A DNA stretch of 64,000 nucleotides from Argopecten irradians (taxonomy: Eukaryota; Mollusca; Bivalvia; Pectinida; Pectinidae): positions 28,091,540-28,155,539 of the forward strand of contig NC_091134.1 in the NCBI RefSeq assembly GCF_041381155.1, given 5' to 3'. Position 1 is the stretch's first letter. The number at the start of each line of letters is the position of its first letter. Positions 36,903 through 50,399 of the stretch are shown here, piece by piece. The position numbers and the translations under genes are program-made. The notes under the pieces were generated by a model. That model had not been told where the DNA came from, did no database searches, and saw only the letters and a list, made by a program, of their open reading frames with translations.

Positions 36903-38334
36903 TATATTTTTGCATTTCTAAAGGTATATATTTATTGGCCACTCTATTTCAAAATTTTATTTTAGAATGAGTTGCAAATAGGTTAATGTCATTAAGCAGA
37001 TGTTTACTAAAAAAAAAGGTTTCCAATTCAATGTGCACATCATTGCATAAATCAGCTAATGGGAAATGTTGGAAGTATGCAGTAAATAATTTATTGGAGT
37101 AACATTAAACTTTTGAGAGAGGTTGAGAAGTATGCCTAAGAGATTTATTGGCCACACTTTTATAACGTATCACAGATAATAATATACAAAAAGTTATTGC
37201 CATCATATTTTGGATGGAGAGGTTAAAGAAATTGCAATTTAGATTTATGGCCTACAGTAAACTAAACATTTTGTAAGAGAAATTAAAAGTATATCATAGA
37301 AAATGTAAGACCCACAGTTTCACATAAAAGCACAATTGGAATTATGCATAAGAATTATATCTACCAACATCAATGCTTAGCCAGCAGGTTAATCTGTATA
37401 CAACAATGCCTGACATACCTATGTGCTTTTTGTAGCAAAGATGGTAAAAATTGACAGTATGCACGAGATTAGTAAAGTGTTAAAATGCAGTGTTGAGCAT
37501 ATCTAAAGGTTTAGCTAGTAAATTTTTCGTGACTGTTGAATGTTCTGGAGTAGGAAATTATTTCATTAACCCCTATCAATTTTCTTTTAGAATAAGAGGT
37601 TTGGAAGTACCTGGATACGGGCATTTTGGCCACATTTGAAATCTTTACCAAGATAGTTGGAAGTACAAATTAAGAGATTTATTGGACACATGCATTTACC
37701 TCTTTTGAAATTTCAAATTGGTCCTTGATAGGTAACTATCGATTCACAATAAAGTGCCACACTTTGTCTTTTGACGGAGTATCGGTTGGGGATCTAGTGT
37801 TTATAGATTGTTTTTGGGCACTATGACGGTTTTTTAGAAAGGTACAACCATTCCTTGAGTATGCTACTAAAAGATTAATTGTGCCAACTTTATCTTTTTA
37901 TGGAAAAAACATGGAAGGATTTTAGGCCACCTAAACTGTGATTAAGTTTAGACACAATGGATGAGATTTAGAATGGCCAAGATTTTTTATCTGACACAGG
38001 ATCTTTTTTGCTCGAGATTTTTACACATAGATGTTGATACATTTATATGTACCACATTTTTTTTTCAGAATATATGGTACATTTGTAAGCATTTAGCCAA
38101 GTTTTTTTTTGATTGGAAGTACTATTATTGGCCATCGTTTTTTTTTTTTGAGACTAGGTTGGAAGTATGCAAAATTGTATTTATATCAGCCATCATTTTA
38201 ATTGATTGAGAGAGGTTGGAAGTTAGAGCATAGTGAAGACGATTTATTGGCCACACTTTTCTTTTGTAAGAGGTTGGAAGTATGCAGTAAATAAATTTTT
38301 GGTACGTTGTCGTGATGAAAGTAGAGAGGTGGGA

Positions 38335-38428
38335 AGTCAAGGCGCAAAAGTAAGGTGCATAGCCTTTACTTGTGCCACGACTTTTCTTTCCACGTATGAG
38401 GGCGTGGGTTCGAATCCCACTTCTGACA
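38335..38428 (+). pseudogene. tRNA-Leu copy B, 3' part
   Basis: The 5' third is replaced by gagaggtgggaagtc; the 3' half from ccacgtatgagggcgtggg to TTCTGACA is intact. Confidence 0.5.
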
Positions 38429-38975
38429 ATGATATTTGTTCAATACTTTTTTTTTTCGTTAATAATAAACTCTTCATAAGGTTTATTGACTTTCCTACAT
38501 TTAGAGAGGTTGAATTTAAATATAAAATAAATATCACACATTTTTATAGAAAGTGGTTTGATTACTTGTAGAATTTACCACGTTTTCGTTAAAATTTGTA
38601 AACAGAGAGGTTGGAAGTATCGGCAGTAAGGGAGGGAAATTTATTGGCCACTAATAACCTCTTTTCTTTTTATGAGAGGTTGGAAGTATTCCTATAAGAG
38701 AGATTTATTAACCAACTTTTCTTTTGAGAGACATTTGTACCGTTTGAGGCTTATGCGTCATATTTATTACCACAATATTTTAAGTAGAGAGGTTAAGTAT
38801 GCAGTAAAGTAATATCAGTTTCTTTTTTAGAGATGAAGTACATAAGAGATTTATTAAACCACACTTTTCTTTTGAGAGAGGTTGGACAATGCAGTAAGAA
38901 TAATCCTAAGTCATATGAAGGTGACACAATTATGGAGTACATTTGATAATACATGCAGAAGGTATTGGTTAAGTA

Positions 38976-39079
38976 GTCAGGATGGCCGAGCGGTCTGGAA
39001 GTATGCAGACTCAAGGTATTTATTCTCACAATTTTTTTGGTCCAGATGTGGGCGTGGGCAGTAATCCCATTTATTGACA
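38976..39079 (+). pseudogene. tRNA-Leu(CAA) copy with motif replacement
   Basis: The first 24 bases (through GGCCGAGCGGTCT) are perfect, then ggaagtatgcagactcaagg takes over. The B box is lost (gggcagtaatccc). Confidence 0.5.
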
Positions 39080-40529
39080 CATATTTTTGTTTTTCTAAAG
39101 GTTGGAATATTTAATAAGTTGATTTTATTTCAATTTTTTATTATTAGAGGTTGAGTTGCAGTAAAATTGGTTAATGTCATTAATGCATGTGGAACTATGC
39201 AAAAAGGAATTCAATGTGCACATCATTAAATCTTTAATGAGAAATGTTATCAAGTATGGTAAATAAATTTTATATGAGTAACATTAAACTTTATTTTTTA
39301 GAGAATGAGAAGTATCTTTAGCAAAGCCTACACTTTTCTGTTAGTAGAATTGGTTAGTCATTATAACGTATCACAGATAATAATATACAAAAAGTTAATT
39401 TGTCATCATAGATGGATGGAAAAAAAGTATAAAGAAATTAAATTTATTATCCATTATTACAGTAAACTAAACATTTGAAAGAAAATATGGAAATATGCAG
39501 TCATAGAATTTATTGCCCACAGTTATCAGATAAAATGCACAATTAGAATTATCATAGAATTAAATCTGAGAGGTCAATGCTTAGCCAGCAGTAATCTGTA
39601 TACAACAATTGCCACATACTTTGCTTTTGTAGCAAAGATGGTTGACAAATGTACGCAGTAAAGTGATTTATTGGCCAATGCAGTGTTGAGAGATTGGAAT
39701 ATGCAGTAAATAGTTTAATTGTGCCACTGTTGAATGTTTGGAGCAGAGGTTTCAGTATAACCCCATCAATAACAAGGATTAGAATAAGCCCATTTTTTGG
39801 TTTGGAGAGGTTGGAAGTATCTTTAAAACATTTGAAACTTTTCTTTTACCAAGATAGTTTGAGTATGCAAAAAGATTTACACCATTGGACACATGCATTA
39901 TACCTCTTTTGAATTTAGAATAGTCCTTGATAGTAACTAAGATTCAGATTTATAAAGTGAACATTTCTATTGACGGTGTGGAAGTATGGGAATTGGATAA
40001 GTGTTTTATTAGCTGGCTTTTCTTTTGGGCCTAGACGGTTATTGTAAAAGGTACAACCATTCCTTGACTACTACTTTTAATTTTTAAGATAGATATGGAA
40101 AAACATGGAAGGATTTATTAGTAACCCTAAACTGTGATTTTTTTAGACACATTGGAAGTATGAGAGAGAATTTATTGACCAGGATAAATGCTCGTCGATT
40201 TTTACACATAGATGTTGATACATAGTTATTGCCACACTTTTTTTTTTGAAAATATATGGTACATTTGTCAAGCATTTAAGCCACAACTTTTTTTTGAGAG
40301 ATTTAAAGTATGCATCGAGTTGATTTATTTACACACTATTTGTCGGAGCACAAATATTGTACTTATATCAGATCATATTTAATTGGCCCTGAACGTGACA
40401 CAGTTACAGAGCATACTGAAGACGATTTAAGTCCAAAGGAGGTTGGAAGTATGCAGTAAGAAATTTATTGGCCATAATAGCCATTTAAATAAGAGTAGGA
40501 TGTGTGATGAAAGTAAGTAAAGATTTATG

Positions 40530-40645
40530 GCCACACTTTTCAAGGCGCAAAGTATGCAGTAAGAGTGCATATTGGCCTTCTTCACTCTTTGAGAGAGTGT
40601 TTGGTCCACGAAGTGTATGCGTGGGTTAATCCCATTTATTGACCA
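40530..40645 (+). pseudogene. tRNA-Leu copy B, mostly overwritten
   Basis: Only short words (caaggcgcaaa, gagtgtttggtccacg, gcgtgggtt) remain among motif words. Confidence 0.35.
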
Positions 40646-41234
40646 CATATTTGTTTTTAGAGATTTTGTTTTGCAATAATAAACTTTATTGGCCACACTT
40701 TTCCTTTTAAGAGGTTATTGGCCACACATTTTTTTAAAGAGAGGTTGGAAGTATGAAAGTAAGAGATTTATTGGCCACACTTTTTTTAGAAAGTGAGGTT
40801 GGAAGTATGCAAACTTTTCCCAGTTAAACGTTAAAATATTTGGCCCACGGTTAAACTTCGGTATACAGGGAGGGAAGTGTGCAGTAATGTTAATTAATAA
40901 CCTCACTTTCTGCTTTAGAGATCCAAAGCACCTAGTAAATCAGATAGTTGTTGACCACACTTTTCTATAAGAGAGATAAGTCATATAACGAAATTGGCGG
41001 TTATTTTTGTACCGTTTTTGAGAGCTTTGTCATAAGTATGCACTAAATAGATTTATTGAGCCATAAGTAATTTTTAATAGAGTCAATTTGGTAAGTATGC
41101 AGTAAGATTTAAATAATAGCCACTATTTTCTTTTGAGAGAGGTTAGACAATGTAGTAAGAATAATCCTAAGTCATATGAAGGTGACACAATTAGTGGAGT
41201 ACATCGTTAATTCGAGAGGATGGTTGGAAGTAGT

Positions 41235-41351
41235 GTCAGGAAGAGCCGATTTATTAAGGCGCCAGACTCAGGTTATAGCCTTTCACTGAATGAGTCGAGT
41301 GTTCTGGTCCACGTATTTTTTTGGGCGTGGGTTCGAATCCCACTTCTGACA
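41235..41351 (+). pseudogene. tRNA-Leu(CAA) copy with motif replacement
   Basis: The D arm is overwritten by gagccgatttatt; the rest, including GGTTCGAATCC and TTCTGACA, is intact. Confidence 0.55.
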
Positions 41352-42781
41352 CTATATTTTTGTTAATTTCTAAAGGTATATATTTATAGTTGATTTTATT
41401 TCTAAGAGATTTATTGACCAATTTTATTTTACGAGAGAGTTGCAAATAGTTAATGTCATTAATGCATGTTTACTGGCCACACTTTTCTTTCAATGTGCAC
41501 ATTGCATAAATCAGCTAATGGGAAATTTATCACAGTATTTTCTTATAAGTTATATATGGAGTAACATTAAGAGATTTATCGATTAGGCCACACTTTTCTA
41601 CCTTTTGTTAGAGAATTGGAAGTCATTATGCGTATCACAGATAATAATATGGCCAAAAAGTTTCTTTTCATCAGAGAGGTTGGAAAAAATAAAGTAAATT
41701 GAATTTATTATCCATTATCTCAGTAAACAAAATAAGAGGTGTAAAAAAGTATAAATGCTATCATAGAAAATGTATTGCCCACAGTTATCTTTTTTGAGCA
41801 CAATTAGAATTATGCATAGAGATTTATATCTACCATTGGCGACACTTTTCAATGCTTAGCCAGCAGGTAATCTGTATACAACAATGCTGACATAATGTGA
41901 TTTTTGTAGCAACTTTTCTTTTGGTAAAAGGTTTGACAACATGCACGCTAGTAAAGTGTTAAAATGCAGTGTTGGAATATCTAAAGATTTATTAGCTAGT
42001 AACTTTAGTTTAATCGAGACTGTTGAATGTTATGGAGTAAGGAATTTATTGGCCACACTTTTCTTTTAACAGAGGTTGGAATAAGCTCCAGTTTTGGTAC
42101 CTTATTACGGGCATCTTTTAAAACATTTGAAATCGTTACCAAGAGAGTTTGATACAAATTCTTTACACCATTGGACAGCATGCATTATTACCACACTTTT
42201 CGAATTTCCTTGAGAGGTTGGAAGTATGATTCACAATAAAGTGAACATGTCTATTGACCATCACTTTTCTAGTTTTATAGAGCTGGCTGTTTTTGGCCTA
42301 ACGGTTATTGTAAAAGGTACAACCATTCCTTGACTATGCTACTAAAAGTTAATTTTGAGAGAGGTTTATAGATATGAAAAAAACAGGAAGGTTTTATTAA
42401 CCCACACTTTGATTTTTTTAGAGAGGATGAGATTTATCTGACCAGGATAAATGCTTCGATTTTTACACATGTTTACATAGTTTGTACCTAATTTTTTTTC
42501 AAAATATATGGTACAGTTGTCATTTATTTCCACACTTTTTTTTTTGATTTAAGTATGCATAAGAGTTTTTTATTTACCACACTTTTTTTCGGAGCACAGA
42601 TATTGGACTTATATCAGATCATATTATTTAATTGATCCAACGTTTCTTTTTACCAGAGCATACTGCAGTAAGAAGACGATTTAAGTCCAAAGTAAATTTG
42701 TAATGGCCAAACTTCACGGTAATAATAGCCATTAAAATAAATAAGATTTTTGGTATCGTGATGTCGTGATGAAAGTAGCAA

Positions 42782-42903
42782 GTCAGGATGGCCGAGCGGT
42801 CAAGGCGCAAAACTCAAGAGGTGCATAGCCTTCTCAGTATGCTCACTCTGTGAGTCGAGTGTTCTTCCACGTTGTGGGCGTGGGTTCGAATCCCACTTCT
42901 GTA
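42782..42903 (+). pseudogene. tRNA-Leu copy B, altered
   Basis: The A box is intact here (TGGCCGAGCGG), unlike in clean B copies, but the D arm is shorter and the intron carries a small insertion. Confidence 0.5.
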
Positions 42904-43491
42904 ATGATATTTATTCACCACACTTTTCTTTTTTAGAGTTTTCGAAGTATGCATAAAACTCTTATTAAGGTAGACTTTCCTCTTAATTTGGTTATTACTA
43001 AATTGGAAGTATGCATATAACATTTTTATAGAAAGTGATTTTATTACTTGTAGAAACCACGTTAAAGTATGTTAAAATATTGTAAACAGAAAACTTGAAC
43101 TTCGGTATAGGGGAGGGAAGTATGCAGTAAGTTAATTTATAACCACTCTTTCTCTTTTGATCCAGAGCACCTAGTAAATCAGATTTAGTTGTTTCCTATA
43201 AAGAGAGATAATTATATAACGAACTTGGCACACTTTTATCTGCCAGAGAGGTTGTACCGTTTGAGGCTTATCGTCAGACCTGTAATACTAAATATTTTAG
43301 AAGTATGGAGAAGGTATAAGTAATTGTTGTAATATCAGTCAATTATGGTACATAATAGTAGCAATAAAACTGATAGCTACTTTTCTTTTGAGAGATATAG
43401 ACAATGTAGTAAGAATAATCCTAAGTCATATAAGAAGGTGACACAATTAGTGGAGTACATCGTGATAATACATCGAAGGTATGGTTAAGTA

Positions 43492-43607
43492 GTCAGGATG
43501 GCCGAGCGGTCTAAGGCGCCAGACTCAAGGTATATAGCCTTCTCACTGAATGAGTCGAGTGTTTGGTCCACGTATATGGGCGTGGGTTCGAATCCCACTT
43601 ATTGACA
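43492..43607 (+). pseudogene. tRNA-Leu(CAA) copy, nearly intact
   Basis: Differs from the intact gene by loss of TC before TGG at the 3' anticodon stem, one change in the variable arm (GTATATGGGC) and TTATTGACA at the end. These could be consensus errors. Confidence 0.6.
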
Positions 43608-45100
43608 CTATATTTTTGTTACATTTCTAAAGGTATATATTTAATAGTTGATTCTCTATTTCAAATTTTATTATTACGAATGAGTTGAAAATATGTTTAA
43701 TGTCATTAATGCATGTTTACTAACAAAAAAAGGTTTCCAATTCAATGTGCACATCATGCATAAATCAGCTAATGGGAAATGTTATCAAGTATTGGTAAAT
43801 AAGTTTATATATGGAGTACATTAGAACTTTTCGATTAGAGAATGTAAACATCTTTAGCAAACTTATCTTTCTGTTAGTAGAGAATTGGTAAAGTCATTAA
43901 AAACGTATCACAGATAATAATATACAAAAAGTTTTTGTCAGAGAGGATGGATGGAAAAAAAGTAAAGAAAGAATTTTTATTGGCCACATTTTACAGTAAA
44001 GAGAAAACATGGAAGTATGTAAAAAAATATAAATACACTTTTCTATCATAGAAAGGTTAAGCCCAAGTTATCACATAAAAGCACAATTAGAATTGGCCAT
44101 AGAATTAAATCTACCAACATTGCTTAGCCAGCAGGTTAATCTGTATACAACAATGCCTGATTTACCTGGCCACACTTTTCTTTTGTAGCAAAGATGGTAA
44201 AAATTGACAACATGCACGCTAGTAAAGTTTATTGGCCACACTTTGCAGTTTGAGCATATCTAAAGGTATACTAGCTAAGTAAATAGTTTAATCGTGCACT
44301 GTTTGAATGTTCTGGAGCAGGAAATTATTTCACAATAAACCCTATCAATAACAAGGATTAGAATAAGCTCCATGTTTTGGTACCTGGATACGGGCATCTT
44401 TAAAACATTTGAAATCGTTACCAAGATAGTTTGATACAAATTCGGTTACACCATTGGACACCATGCATTATACCTCTTTTTTTCGAATAGTCCTTGATAG
44501 GTAACTATTCACAATAAAGTGAACATGTCTATTGACGGTGTATCGATCGAATTGGGATCTAGTGTTTATATAAGCTGGCTGTTTTTGGGCCTATGACGGT
44601 TATTTTTTAAAAGGTACAACCATTCCTTGACTATGCTACTAAAAGTTAATTGTGGAAAAAAAGATAGATATGGAAGTAAACATGGAAGGTTTTAGTAACC
44701 CTAAACTGTGATTAAGTTTAGACACAATGGATTGAGATAGTATCTGCAGGATAAATGCTCGTCGATTTTTACACATAGATGTTGATACATAGTTATGTAC
44801 CTAATTTTTTTTCAAAATATATGGTACATTTGTCATGCATTTCAAGCAAGTTTTTGTTTTGATTTAACTATTATGCATCGAGTTTTTTATTGGCTCACTA
44901 TATTGTCTTTTGAGCAGAAATATTGTACTTATATCAGATCATATTATAATTGACTTTTCTTTTGAACGTGACACAGTTACCAGAGCATACTGAAGTACGA
45001 GATTTAAGTCCACAGTAAATTTGTAAGAAAACTTCACGGTAAGTAATAGCCATTAAAATAAATAAGATTTGGTATCGTGATGTCGTGATGAAAGTAGCAA

Positions 45101-45216
45101 GTCAGGATTTTTCCAAGAGGTTGGAAGTAACTAAAGATTTATTAGCCACTTCTTTTTGTGAGTCGAGTGTTTGGTCCACGTAAAGTGTGGCGTGGGTTCG
45201 AATCCCACTTCTGACA
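45101..45216 (+). pseudogene. tRNA-Leu copy B with motif replacement
   Basis: The middle (45,111-45,160) is taken by the 52-bp motif; the 3' end from GGGTTCGAATCCC is intact. Confidence 0.5.
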
Positions 45217-45777
45217 ATGATATTTGTTCAAGATTTTGTTTTCGTTAATAATAAACTCTCTCATAAGGTAGACTTCCTCTTAATTTGGTTATTACTAAAT
45301 AGAAATAAATATCACATTTTTATAAAGTGATTTTGACCATTACTTGTAGAAAACCACGTTAAACGTTAAAATATTGTAAAAGAAAAAGAAAATTGAACTA
45401 TCGGTATACAGGGAGGGGAAGTATGCAGTAATGTTAACTAATAACCTCACTTTTCTGCTTTATGATCCAAAGCACCTAGTAAATCAGATAGTTTTTCCTT
45501 AAGACAGATAATCTTATTTAACGAACTTGGCGGTTTCTGCCACCCATACATGTACCGTTGAGGCTTATCGTCATACCTGTAATACTAAATATTTTAAGTA
45601 TGGAGAAGGTATAAGTAATTGTTTAATATCAGTCAATTATGGTACATAATAGTATATAAACTAATAGCTATTTTCTTTTGAGAGATTAGACAATGTAGTA
45701 AGAATAATCCTAAGTCATTGAAGGTGACACAATTAGTGGAGTACATCGTGATAATACATCGAAGGTATGGTTAAGTA

Positions 45778-45892
45778 GTCAGGATGGCCGAGAGGTCTAA
45801 GGCGCCAGACTCAAGGTATATAGCCTTCTCACTGAATGAGTCGAGTGTTCTGGTCCACGTATGTGGGCGTGGGTTCGAATCCCACTTTGACA
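45778..45892 (+). pseudogene. tRNA-Leu(CAA) copy, nearly intact
   Basis: One substitution in the A box (GAGAGG) and one base missing in the 3' acceptor strand (CACTTTGACA). May be intact in the genome. Confidence 0.6.
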
Positions 45893-47356
45893 CTATATTT
45901 TTGTTACATTTCTAAAGGTATATATTTAATAGTTGATTCTCTTTTCAAAATTTTTTATTACGAATGAGTTGCAAATAGGTTTAATGTCATTAATGCATTT
46001 TACTAAAAAAAAGGTTTCCAATTCAATGTGCACATCATGCATGGCCATCAGCTAATGGGAAATTTTAGAAGTATTATTGAGTATGCAGTAAGAGATATAT
46101 GGAGTAACATTTAAACTTTATCGATTAGGAAGTATGCAGAAGAGATTTAGCAAACAACTTTCTTTAGAGAATTTTCAAGTACAGTAACAGATTTATATAC
46201 AAAAAGTTAATTTGTCATTTGAGAGGATGGAAAAATGCAATAAGAGATTGTAATTTATTATCCATTATCTACAGTAAACTAAACATAAGTATGTAGTAAA
46301 AAAATATAAATACGTCTATCATAGAGAGAAAGGTATGATTTTAAAACCACAGTTATCACATAAACGCACAATTAGAATTATTATAGAATTATATTGGAAT
46401 CAATGCTTAGCCAGCAGGTAATCTGTATACAACAATGCCTGACATTATGTGCTTTTGTAGCAAAGATGGTAAAAATTGACAACAACATGCACGCTAGTAA
46501 AGTGTTAAAATGCAGTTTGAGCATATCTAAAGGTTATACTAGCTAGTAAATAGATTTATTCGCCACACTTTTGTTGAATGTTCTGGAGCAGGAAATTAAT
46601 TTCACAATTGGCCACCCTATCTTTCTTTTAACAAGAGAGTTGGAAGAATAAGATTCCATGTTTTGGTACCTGGATACGGGCATGTTTAAAACATTTGAAA
46701 TCGTTACCAAGATAGTTTTACAAATTTTATACCATTGGACACCATGCATTATACCTCTTTTGAATTTCGAAAATAGTCCTTGATAGGTAACTATCGATTC
46801 ACAATAAAGTGAACATGTCTTTTTCTTTGACGGTGTATCGAATTGGGGAAGTGTTTATATAGCTGGCTTTTTTGGCCTATGACTTTTATTTAAAAGGTAC
46901 AACCATTTTGACTATGTACTAAAAGTTAATTGAGAAAATTTAGATTGGAAAAAACATGGAAGGTTTTAGAGAGGTTGGATTAAGTTTAGCAATAATGAGA
47001 TTTTATTGACCAGGATAAATGCTCGTCGATTTTTACACATAGATGTTGATACATAGATTTATGTGCCTAACTTTTTTTTTTAAGAGATATGGTACATTTG
47101 TCAAGCATTTCACACTTTTTTGTTTTGATTTAACTATTAGGCATCGAGTTTTTTATTTACTGTTTTCTATTTTGAGAGAGGTTGGAAAGCACAAATATTT
47201 ATTGGCCACACATTTTAATTGATCCTGAACGTGACACAGTTACCAGAGCATACTGAAGACGATTTAAGTCCAAAGTAAATTTGTTATTGAAACTTCACGG
47301 TAATAATAGCCAGTTAAAATAAATTATTTGGTACGTGATTCGTGATTCTTTAGCAA

Positions 47357-47464
47357 GTCAGGATGGCCGAAGGTCCAAGGCGCAAAACTCAAGGTTTAGC
47401 CTTCTCACTCTGTGAGTCGAGTTTTGGTTTTATGTGGGCGTGGGTTCGAATCCCACTTCTGCAG
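47357..47464 (+). pseudogene. tRNA-Leu copy B, altered
   Basis: Lacks bases in the D loop and variable arm, and its end is overwritten by a gcagtaagag motif word. Confidence 0.5.
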
Positions 47465-48023
47465 TAAGAGATATTTATTCAATACTTTTTCTTTCGTTAA
47501 TAATAAACTCTATCATAAGGATTAGACTTCCTCTTAATTTGGTTATTACTAAGACAGATAAAATATCACACTTTTTTTTGAGAAAGAAGTTTTTTATTAT
47601 TGCCAAAACCACTTTTAAACGTTAAAATATTGTAAACAGAAAACGGTGGAACTATCGGTATACAGGGAGGGAAATGTTATTGGCCACTCTCTTTCTGCTT
47701 TATGATCCAAAGAATATTTAGTAAATCAGATAGTTGTTTCCTATAAGAGAGATATCATATATAACGAACTTGGCGGTTATCTGGCCACCCATACATTGTA
47801 CCGTTTGAGGCTTAGACCTGTAATACTAAATATTTTAAGTATGGAGAAGGTATAAAGCCAATTGTTGTAATATCAGAGAATTATGGTAATAATGCAGTAA
47901 AATTAATTGGCACATTTTCTTTTGAGAGATATAGACAATGTAGTAAGAATAATCCTAAGTCATATGAAGGTGACACAATTAGTGGAGTACATCGTGATAA
48001 TACATCGAAGGTATGGTTAAGTA

Positions 48024-48141
48024 GTCAGGATTTGGCCGAGCGGTCTAAGGCGCCAGACTCAAGGTATATAGCCTTCTCACTGAATGAGTCGAGTGTTCTG
48101 GTCCACGTATGTGGGCGTGGGTTCGAATCCCACTTCTGACA
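48024..48141 (+). tRNA. tRNA-Leu(CAA) with intron, last full unit
   Basis: It matches the gene at 5045 except for two extra T bases just after the acceptor stem (AGGATTTGGCC). All other arms, the intron and the T5 terminator are intact, so it is probably a real gene with a consensus error. Confidence 0.7.
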
Positions 48142-49631
48142 CTATATTTTTGTTACATTTCTAAAGGTATATATTTTAATAGTTGATTCTCTATTTCAAA
48201 TTTTATTATTACGAATGAGTTGTAAATAGGTTAATGTCATTAATGCATGTTTACTAAAAAAATTCAATGTGCACATCATGCATAAATCAGCTAATGGGAA
48301 ATGTTATCAAGTATTGGTAAATAAGTTATATATGGAGTAACATTAAACTTTATCGATTAGAAAAATGCAAAGAACTGTTAGTAGAATTGGTTTCATTAAA
48401 CGTATCACAGATAATAATATACAAAAAGTTAATTGTCATCATGATGGATGGAAAAAAAATAAAGAAATTGAATTTATTATCCATTATCTACAGTTAAACT
48501 AAACATAAGTATGTAAAAAAATATAAATACGTCTATCATAGAAAATGTAGAAAATGTAAACCCACAGTTTATCACATAAACGCACAATTAGAATTATCAT
48601 AGAATTAAATCTACCAAAATCAATGCTTAGCCAGCAGGTAATCTGTATACAACAATGCCTGACATACCTATGTGCTTTTGTAGCAAAGATGGTAAAAAAT
48701 TGACAACATGCACGCTAGTAAAGTGTTAAAAATGCAGTTGTTGAGCATATCTAAAGGTATATACTAGCTAGTAAATAGTTTTAATCGTGCACTGTTGAAT
48801 TTTCTGGAGCAGGAAATTATTTCACTATTAAACCCTATCAATAACAAGGATTAGAATAACTCCATGTTTTGGTACCTGGATACGGGCATCTTTAAAACAT
48901 TTGAAATCGTTACCAAGATAGTTTGATAAAAATTCGGTTACACCATTGGACACCATGCATTAACCTCTTTTGAATTTCGAATAGTCCTTGATAGGTAACT
49001 ATGGGAATTCACAATAAAGTGAACATGTCTATTGACGGTGTAATCGAAATGGGATCTAGTTTGTTTATTAGCTGGCTGTTTTGGGCCTATGACGGTTATT
49101 GTAAAAGGTACAACCATTCCTTGACTATGCTACTAAAAGTTTTAATTTGTGATAAAAATTATAGATATGGAAAAAAAACATGGAAGGTTCTTAGTGCTAC
49201 ATTGTAACCCTAAACTGTGATTAAGTTTAGACACAATGAATTTGAGATTTTTATCTGACCATAGGATAAATGCTCGTCGATTTTTTACACATAGATGTTA
49301 TACATAGTTATGTACCTAATTTTATTTATAAAATCTATATGGTACATTTTTGTCATGCATTTCAAGCAAGTTTTTGTTTTGATTTAACTATTATGCATTT
49401 ATTTTTGATTTACTCACTATATTGTTATTGAGCACTTTCAAATATTGTACTGATATCAGATCATATTATAATTGATCCTGATTTGAGTGACACAGTTACC
49501 AGAGCACAGGTTCTTGAAGACGATTTAAGTCCCAGTAAATTTTACATTTGTGTCCTAATGATTCACCCCGGTAATAATAGCCATGAAAATAAATACAGAT
49601 TTGTATCGTGGGATGTCGTATTTAGAAAAGT

Positions 49632-49775
49632 CTTGTCTGTTTTAAGTTTTTTATTTTAGGATATTTAGTGTGTCCAAGGTTTCAAAACATCAAGTGCTTG
49701 CATAGCCTTCTCACTCTGTAAGTTTTGTTCTGGCAACGTTCATTTGGGTTAGGGTTCGAATCCCATGGACTTCTG
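49632..49775 (+). pseudogene. tRNA-Leu copy B at the blurred array end
   Basis: Words of copy B (catagccttctcactctgt, gggttcgaatccca, cttctgacaatg) are mixed with words found at 54,013-54,050 (cttgtctgttttaag, atatttagtgtg). Confidence 0.45.
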
Positions 49776-50399
49776 ACAATGATATTTTTGTTGTTCATTA
49801 GGTTTTGTTTTGTTGTTAATTTTGAAAACTCTTTCTTGAAATGGTAGACTTCCTGTTTTAGCTTTGGTTATTACTAAATACAAATATAGGGAAATCACAT
49901 TTTTTATAGAAAGTGGCTTTGTGAATAACAATTGTTAAAAACACAGGTACGAACGTTAATACGCTATATTGTATTTAAAAAATACAGTAAAACTTGAAAT
50001 ATACATTATAAGGGCTTCGTAATGACAATATAACTCTTAAATGTTAACTAACGTCTCTCTTTCTGCTATTGTGAATCTTCACCTGTAAACTTCAATACTT
50101 TTCTTATAAGATAGAATAAATATATAAATTTGTACCTGTTTTTACCAATACTTTTGGATTATTGTCAGTTTTTATTATTACAATCCTTATCGAATATACT
50201 GTTTAATAGGCCTGTAACCTGTGGAGGAAAACAGGATAGTTCGATGGACCAATGACGACTACAAGTGTTGTATAAGAAATCTTTACTAATAGATCACGAG
50301 GTTGTCAATTAATGGACATAAATATGTTATATAAACAAATATTAAATTTTCTTTTTGTCGAGATCGTTAGACAATGTAGTGATCTCTTGGACATGAATA

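Larger units (their letters stand above)
36240..47000. repeat. array units interleaved with a ~52-bp motif
   Basis: Words of a second repeat, gaggttggaagtatgcagta, agagatttattggccacac and cttttcttttgagagag, replace stretches of 5-40 bases of the unit at many places. At 40,720-40,812 nearly two tandem copies of the motif occur. Unit length is hardly changed (2,185-2,286 bp), so the motif replaces unit bases and does not insert between them. Confidence 0.75.

Noticed and set aside
36240-47000. Sequencing adapter contamination as the source of the 52-bp motif
   Set aside because: The motif does not match the PacBio or Nanopore adapter sequences I remember, and it shows tandem copies at 40,720-40,812, which fits a satellite better.
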